A stretch of 64,000 nucleotides of DNA from JBMOGA01 sp049318625. GTDB lineage: Bacteria > Pseudomonadota > Alphaproteobacteria > Rhizobiales > Hyphomicrobiaceae. Below the pieces are notes generated by a model. The model ran no database searches and was not told where the DNA came from. It saw only the letters and a program-made list of their open reading frames with translations. The position numbers were made by a program, and so were the translations under genes. Numbering within the stretch: position 1 is the first letter of the stretch; the number at the start of each line of letters is the position of its first letter. The DNA is taken from assembly GCA_049318625.1 (NCBI GenBank), contig JBMOGA010000007.1, positions 45,066 through 109,065 of the forward strand, written 5' to 3'. Positions 59,309 through 64,000 of the stretch are shown piece by piece.

Positions 59309-59679
59309 CGACGCGGGCCGCGGGGTCGGTGGCGCCGGGGGCGAAATCAATCCCTGGTTGCGCTATCCTGTCGCGACGTAATTTGACCGAACCCGTGGAC
59401 AAATGTCGCGCGATCGGCTCGTTCGGACGGGCGCTTGCGGCGGGCTTTATCCAATTGTCGGCTTGCTCTCTGGCGGGCCGACTGCGAAGACTGGGCGCAG
59501 TGACGTGAATTCACTTTTCGGTCGTGGCGGTCGTGATTTGAGCATGCAACCACCCGCAATCCCCGAAGGACGGCGCGTATGACGATCCCACGTCACCGAA
59601 GGCCCGACGGGGAACCGGACGCAGCGTGTTTCGATGAGGCCGCCGGCGCAAAGCCGGGGTCACAGCGGCGGGATGATCG
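59309..59679. other. 371-base gap upstream of the isoprenyl transferase gene
   Basis: No gene is supported. The only structure seen is a perfect 10-base palindrome GTGAATTCAC at 59505-59514, followed by TTTTCGG. A 35-codon reading frame from ATG 59580 has a weak ribosome site and no recognisable content. The palindrome might serve as an operator for the rightward gene. Confidence 0.45.
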
Positions 59680-60531
59680 GTGCTAGCCATGCAAGACATC
59701 CCCGGACGATCTGCCCAGACCGCTGCTCGCCACGAGATCCGCCACGTCGCCATCATCATGGACGGGAATGGCCGGTGGGCCCGTCGGCGCGGCCTGCCCC
59801 GTACCCTTGGCCATCGCGAAGGCGTCAAGGCGCTGCGTCGCGCGGTCCGCGCGGCCATCGAACTCAGTATCCCGTTCCTGACGATCTACGCGTTCTCCTC
59901 GGAGAACTGGTCGCGGCCAAAGGCCGAGGTCGACGACCTGATGGGGCTCATCAAGCGCTTCATCCGGCGCGATCTTGCGGAGCTTCATGGGAACGGCGTG
60001 CGGCTGCGCGTGATCGGCGACCGCAACGGGGTCAGTGCCGATCTGCTGGCGCTGATGGACGACGCGATGGCGCTAACCCGCAACAACACCTGCCTCGACC
60101 TCGTCGTGGCGTTCAATTACGGCGCGCGGGCCGAGATCACCCGAGCGGCGCAAGCCCTGGCGGAGCGCGTCGCGGCCGGCACGCTGACGCCCGAGGCCAT
60201 CACGCCGGAGTTGCTGGCCGGCGAGCTCGATACGGCCGGCATGCCGGACCCCGATCTGCTGATCCGGACCAGCGGCGAGATCCGTCTTTCGAATTTCCTG
60301 CTGTGGCAACTCGCCTATACGGAGTTCGTGTTCCTCGACGTGCTCTGGCCGGACTTCGATCGCGCGCAACTCGACCAGGCGATCGCGATCTACCGGGCGC
60401 GCGAACGCCGCTTCGGCGGCATCGGCAGCGTCGCGCCGGTCGACCGTCACCCTGCCGCGCAGGTCGGTTCCGGGGCCGATGCCGGCGCGTCCGGGACGGT
60501 GCACCCCGTACGCGGCCAGGAGACCGCCTGA
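59680..60531 (+). CDS. uppS: Isoprenyl transferase (UppS-type, undecaprenyl diphosphate synthase)
   Basis: This cis-prenyltransferase makes undecaprenyl diphosphate, the lipid carrier for peptidoglycan. The 283-residue protein has [17 protein letters not shown] (Asp28), [14 protein letters not shown], and the substrate-binding [26 protein letters not shown] roughly 30-residue Ala/Gly/Pro tail extends beyond the usual end. GTG 59680 or ATG 59689 may be the start. It lacks the usual frr and cdsA neighbours. Confidence 0.9.
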   Translation: MLAMQDIPGRSAQTAARHEIRHVAIIMDGNGRWARRRGLPRTLGHREGVKALRRAVRAAIELSIPFLTIYAFSSENWSRPKAEVDDLMGLIKRFIRRDLAELHGNGVRLRVIGDRNGVSADLLALMDDAMALTRNNTCLDLVVAFNYGARAEITRAAQALAERVAAGTLTPEAITPELLAGELDTAGMPDPDLLIRTSGEIRLSNFLLWQLAYTEFVFLDVLWPDFDRAQLDQAIAIYRARERRFGGIGSVAPVDRHPAAQVGSGADAGASGTVHPVRGQETA

Positions 60532-60541
60532 CCGCCCGGCC

Positions 60542-62101
60542 TCAGATCACCGCCTCGATCAGCCAAGGTCCCGGCGCCGCCAGCGCGGTGGCGAGGTGGC
60601 GCGTGAAGTCCTCGACGGTTGCGGCGCGCACACCCTGCACGCCGAACCCCTTGGCGAGCGAGACCCAGTCGATGGCAGGCTCGTCCAGCGACAGCATGCG
60701 GCGCGCGTTGCGGCCGAACTGGCGCACGCCCACCGCGCGCATCTCGCCCTCGAGGATCGCGTACGACCGGTTGGAGAGGATGACGGTGACCACGTCGCAG
60801 GCTTCGCGCGCCTGCGTCCACAGCCCCTGCGCGGCATACAGCGCGCTGCCGTCCGCCTGCAGATCGATCACCTTGCGGCCCGGACAGGCGATGGCGGCGC
60901 CGGTCGCCATGGCGATGCCGAGGCCAATGGCGCCGCCGGTGAGTTGCAGATAATCGTGGGGTGCCGCCGCCGCCGTCAGCGCGAAGAAGTTGCGCCCCGA
61001 GGACACCGACTCGTCGACGACGATGGCATTGTCGGGAATGGCGCGGGCGACCGCCGCCATGATCGCCGCCGCCGTCAACGGCCCCGGCACCGGCGCCGCG
61101 GGCAACTCCGGCGCAGCCGCCGCGGCAAGACCGGCCAACCCGCGACCGGCCCCGACCGCATCGGCGAGCGCGGTCAGTGCCGCCAGCAGATCCAGGCCCG
61201 CCGCCGCCGCGGTCAGTACCTCACAGGACGCCGCCAACAGACTGCTTGGTTTGCCGGGGTAGGCGAAGAACGCGACCGGCGGCTTGGCGCCGATCAGGAT
61301 CACCGTCTCGAGGTCGGCGAGGAACGCCAGCGCCTGATCGACGACATAGGGCACGCGGCCGACGTCGACGCGGCCGCGGCCACGTGCGACGCGGCTGTTC
61401 GACATCTGGCACAGCAGACGGGCACCGGTGGCCGCCGCGATCCGCCCGGCGACGTCCAGGGCATCGGCCCTGAGCGCGTGGCCGCTCATCATCAAGCCGA
61501 CGCGCCGCCCGGAGCGGAGCGCCGAGGCGGCCGCCGCGATGGCTGCCGGGTCGAGAGGCCGGGGCGGCGGCGCCTCGGCCGCCTGCGCCGCGACGCTCGC
61601 GTCGACCTCGGTCCACGCCGCATCGGCCGGTAGCACGAGGGTGGCGACACCGGGGGTCGCCCGCGCTTGGGTGATCGCCTCCCTGGTCCGCGGCGCCACG
61701 TCGGCGGCGTCTGCGATGCGGCCAACCCAATCGGACATCGGCCGGGCCAGCCCCTCGATGTCGCTGGTCAGCGGCGCGTCGTAGGCGAGGTGGTGGGTGG
61801 CATGGTCGCCGACGATGTTGACCATCGGCGTGCGGGCGCGGCGGGCGTTGTGGAGATTGGCCAGGCCGTTGGCGAGGCCGGGGCCGGTGTGGAGCAGAGT
61901 TGCCGCCGGCTTGTCGGCCATGCGGGCGTATCCGTCAGCCGCGCCGGTGACCACGGTTTCGCTGAGGCCGAGGACGCAACGCATTTCGGGCTTGCGGTCG
62001 AGCGCGGCGACGAAATGCATCTCCGACGTGCCGGGGTTGGCGAAGCAGACGTCGATACCGCTCGCCAGCAGCGTATCGGTCAGAATATCCGCACCATTCA
62101 C
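60542..62101 (-). CDS. Thiamine-diphosphate enzyme, acetolactate-synthase-like large subunit
   Basis: The 519 residues follow the ThDP layout: DVCFANPGTSEMHFVAAL, the activating Glu in LGLSETVVTGAADGYARM, a central helical domain, and the ThDP motif QADGSALYAAQGL ending in ILSNRSYAIL. It resembles acetolactate synthase/benzoylformate decarboxylase relatives. There is no regulatory IlvH gene, so it may be a catabolic 2-ketoacid enzyme. Start GTG 62101 follows AGGAG. Confidence 0.85.
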   Translation of the reverse strand: MNGADILTDTLLASGIDVCFANPGTSEMHFVAALDRKPEMRCVLGLSETVVTGAADGYARMADKPAATLLHTGPGLANGLANLHNARRARTPMVNIVGDHATHHLAYDAPLTSDIEGLARPMSDWVGRIADAADVAPRTREAITQARATPGVATLVLPADAAWTEVDASVAAQAAEAPPPRPLDPAAIAAAASALRSGRRVGLMMSGHALRADALDVAGRIAAATGARLLCQMSNSRVARGRGRVDVGRVPYVVDQALAFLADLETVILIGAKPPVAFFAYPGKPSSLLAASCEVLTAAAAGLDLLAALTALADAVGAGRGLAGLAAAAAPELPAAPVPGPLTAAAIMAAVARAIPDNAIVVDESVSSGRNFFALTAAAAPHDYLQLTGGAIGLGIAMATGAAIACPGRKVIDLQADGSALYAAQGLWTQAREACDVVTVILSNRSYAILEGEMRAVGVRQFGRNARRMLSLDEPAIDWVSLAKGFGVQGVRAATVEDFTRHLATALAAPGPWLIEAVI

Positions 62102-62210
62102 GCTCGATCTCCTGCCAATCGTCGCGCGCCGGGCCTTGCGCTGCGCGGGTTTCTTTCGCCAGTGAACCTCGATAGCATAATCGCACGCCACGACCAGTCG
62201 GAGCCCCGCC

Positions 62211-63188
62211 ATGTCCCTGCTTCAAGCCGTCGACAGCCTCGAGGTCGACGTCATCGTCGACAACGTGACCGACGGACTGTCGTCCACGCCGTCGTTCGTC
62301 GAGCACGAATGGGCGTCGCTGGCACGCCGCGGCTACCGTATCGTCGCGGGGCCCAACCTGTGCTGCGCCGCGCACGGGCTCTCGTGCCTCGTCACCGTTC
62401 GCAAGGGTGACGCGACCCGCCGCCTGCTGTTCGATACCGGACCGGACGAGGACGTGTTCGTGCGCAACGTCGAGCGGCTGAAGCTCGATCTCGGGACGGT
62501 GGATGGCATCGTGCTTTCGCACGGCCATTGGGACCACGGCGGCGCGCTGCTGAAGGCACTCGACCTGATCGGCGCGGCCAACGGCGGTCGCCGCGTGCCG
62601 TGCTACATGCATCCCGAGATGTTCGCCACGCGCGCCATGCGGCTGCCGGACGGCACCATGCGGCCGATGGCGGATATTCCGGGCCCGGCCGCCCTCGAAG
62701 CTCGCGGCGCCGAGGTGATGCTGTCGCGCGATCCGCTGGCCGTGCTCGACGGCCTGTTCTGGATCAGCGGCGAGATCCCCCGGGTCTCGCCGTTCGAGAC
62801 CGGGGTGGTCGGCCAATTCCGCAAGACACCGGCCGGCGACTGGGAGGCCGATCCGCTGCTCATGGACGAGCGGGCGGTGGCGGTGCTGTTGGCGGGCAAG
62901 GGGCTGTTCGTGTTCAGCGCCTGCTCGCATGCCGGGATCGTCAACGTGCTGACTCATGCCCAGGCCTCGTTTCCCGGCACCCCGGTCCATGGCGTTCTCG
63001 GCGGGTTGCACCTGTCGGGCGGCAACGAGCGGATCATCCCGCAGACGGTCGAGGCGCTCGGTGCATTCGGGCTTTCGGTGGTGGCCGCCGGGCACTGCAC
63101 CGGGTTCCGCGCCATGGCGAGCCTGCTGCAGGCCTTCGGCGATCAGCGGTTGGCGCCGCTGGCGGTCGGCAAGCGCTTCACGCTGTAA
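62211..63188 (+). CDS. MBL-fold metallo-hydrolase (DHPS-like)
   Basis: The 325-residue protein has the metallo-beta-lactamase motif LSHGHWDHGGAL. Its layout (LFDTGPDEDVFVRNVERL, ACSHAGIVNVLTHA, GGLHLSGG and AGHCTGFRA) matches the group related to methanopterin-type dihydropteroate enzymes. The actual reaction is unknown. It is divergent from the ThDP enzyme across 109 bases. Confidence 0.85.
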   Translation: MSLLQAVDSLEVDVIVDNVTDGLSSTPSFVEHEWASLARRGYRIVAGPNLCCAAHGLSCLVTVRKGDATRRLLFDTGPDEDVFVRNVERLKLDLGTVDGIVLSHGHWDHGGALLKALDLIGAANGGRRVPCYMHPEMFATRAMRLPDGTMRPMADIPGPAALEARGAEVMLSRDPLAVLDGLFWISGEIPRVSPFETGVVGQFRKTPAGDWEADPLLMDERAVAVLLAGKGLFVFSACSHAGIVNVLTHAQASFPGTPVHGVLGGLHLSGGNERIIPQTVEALGAFGLSVVAAGHCTGFRAMASLLQAFGDQRLAPLAVGKRFTL

Positions 63189-63369
63189 TCTCGGCGGCCA
63201 CGGCGCACGAAGGGCCACAACCTGTCCCAGCGCATCAAACCGAGCCACTCATCAACCCTTTATTGATTTTTTCAATCTTAGGTTTTTTGCGAGGTCAGTC
63301 CGCGTTTCGCGTGGCTGGCGTCGCAAACCCTTTGGCTGTGCAGTCCGCCGTGCGGAGGCCGTCGAAGTC

Positions 63370-63993
63370 ATGGATCACCTCGTGGCGAGACACCAGATTG
63401 CCGTCGAGCTTTCGGTCGCGATGCTCGGCGTCGCGCTGATCCTCGCGTGGCCGCCGGTTCTGCCGACCGCCGGCGGGCCCGCCCCCGAACCCGAGGCGAC
63501 CGATACGGCCAACATACGTCTGACGTTCACCGGTCCCGGGTCTTCCATCGACCTCGGTGCCGCGCCGGTGCCGGTGGCCGATGCGCCGGTGGTGGCGGCC
63601 GCCGTCTACGAGGCGACCGACGACACCAGGCCAACGGTCGACGGACCGGCCACGACGATCCAGGCGCAAGCCACCGTTACCCCCGGCGTGCCGATCGTGC
63701 GGGCGCCGGCCGTCGCGAGTTGGAAGCTCAGCTTGTCGGAGGATAGCGCGCTCTACAGTGCCGTGGCGCTCGGTGGGGTGGGTCCCGCAACCGCAGAGGC
63801 GGCCGAGACGGATCCGGCGGCTGGAAATTCGGCCGTGCCGGCCGCATTCCCGTCAGTGGCCGTGACCACGAAAACGTCCCCCAGAGTCGCCGCACCCGTG
63901 CCGCCGCTCGCGCCGGTCCCACCAACGGTCAAGTGCATCTGGGTGCGTAAGCGTCCGCTGGCGACTGCGGCTGAGGTGAGTTGCCGTCGCTGA
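63370..63993 (+). CDS. Hypothetical membrane-anchored Ala/Pro-rich protein
   Basis: The 207-residue product has a single hydrophobic segment near the N-terminus (ELSVAMLGVALILAWPPVL, about residues 13-31). It continues as a long Ala/Pro/Thr/Val-rich exported region without recognisable domains, ending in PPTVKCIWVRKRPLATAAEVSCRR with two cysteines. Function unknown. The 181 bases upstream hold an AT-rich stretch with an ATTGA-TTTTT-TCAAT repeat near 63260-63275 that may be a terminator or promoter. Confidence 0.6.
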   Translation: MDHLVARHQIAVELSVAMLGVALILAWPPVLPTAGGPAPEPEATDTANIRLTFTGPGSSIDLGAAPVPVADAPVVAAAVYEATDDTRPTVDGPATTIQAQATVTPGVPIVRAPAVASWKLSLSEDSALYSAVALGGVGPATAEAAETDPAAGNSAVPAAFPSVAVTTKTSPRVAAPVPPLAPVPPTVKCIWVRKRPLATAAEVSCRR

Positions 63994-64000
63994 CCGGTCG

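Noticed and set aside
59580..59687. Small 35-codon open frame upstream of uppS
   Set aside because: It has a weak ribosome site, overlaps the uppS start region and shows no leader-peptide features.

Overview
The window is a strongly GC-rich stretch of bacterial chromosome with tightly packed genes on both strands. It fits an alphaproteobacterium of the Hyphomicrobiales (Rhizobiales). The reasons are the mfd-sdhE-recG neighbourhood; the eno-ftsB-pdhA-pdhB-pdhC-lpdA-lipA series in which the E1-beta subunit carries its own lipoyl domain; folE-hisI-patatin; a DUF3126 protein; and CtrA-type TTAA-N7-TTAA sites. I could not place it to genus. I saw no rRNA, tRNA, insertion sequence, prophage or CRISPR array.

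Layout. 1-5.1 kb: DNA repair (mfd, cut by the window edge; recG divergent), sdhE and an acetyltransferase. 5.1-11.7 kb: glmS and glmU for UDP-GlcNAc, bracketed by two SPOR-domain envelope proteins, then a YpfJ-type metallopeptidase. 12-15.9 kb: malonyl-CoA decarboxylase behind a LuxI-type acyl-homoserine-lactone synthase, divergent from an AHL-lactonase-like enzyme and a VOC protein. 15.9-20 kb: a minus-strand operon of CoA-transferase, HMG-CoA lyase, ABM protein and acyl-CoA synthetase. 20.3-23.1 kb: a taurine-type ABC transporter. 23-33 kb: lipA, two small GlsB-type membrane proteins, lpdA, two paralogous small lipoproteins, pdhC, pdhB, pdhA, ftsB and eno. 33.2-35.6 kb: queuosine genes (queC, a VUT-family transporter, queF).

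35.6-40.8 kb: an acyltransferase, an isochorismatase-like hydrolase, thrS and two uncharacterised proteins. 41-44.5 kb: yidD, an Fe-S scaffold, folE, hisI, a patatin and a CBS protein. 44.7-49.5 kb: a rhomboid protease, then PAS, tandem-PilZ and LapG-like protease genes with a CtrA box, then gamma carbonic anhydrase, DUF3126 and cysE. 49.5-53 kb: an enoyl-CoA hydratase and a P2-type ATPase. 53-59.3 kb: a sugar-acid catabolic locus (RraA-like aldolase, split UxaA dehydratase, GntR regulator) divergent from a sugar ABC transporter. 59.7-64 kb: an isoprenyl transferase, an acetolactate-synthase-like enzyme, an MBL-fold hydrolase and an uncharacterised membrane-anchored protein.

The points most worth a second look are: a signal synthase and lactonase back to back; the CtrA-box/tandem-PilZ/LapG-like cluster; the paired Cys-51-Cys lipoproteins inside the pyruvate dehydrogenase region; and strong intercistronic palindromes in both ABC operons.
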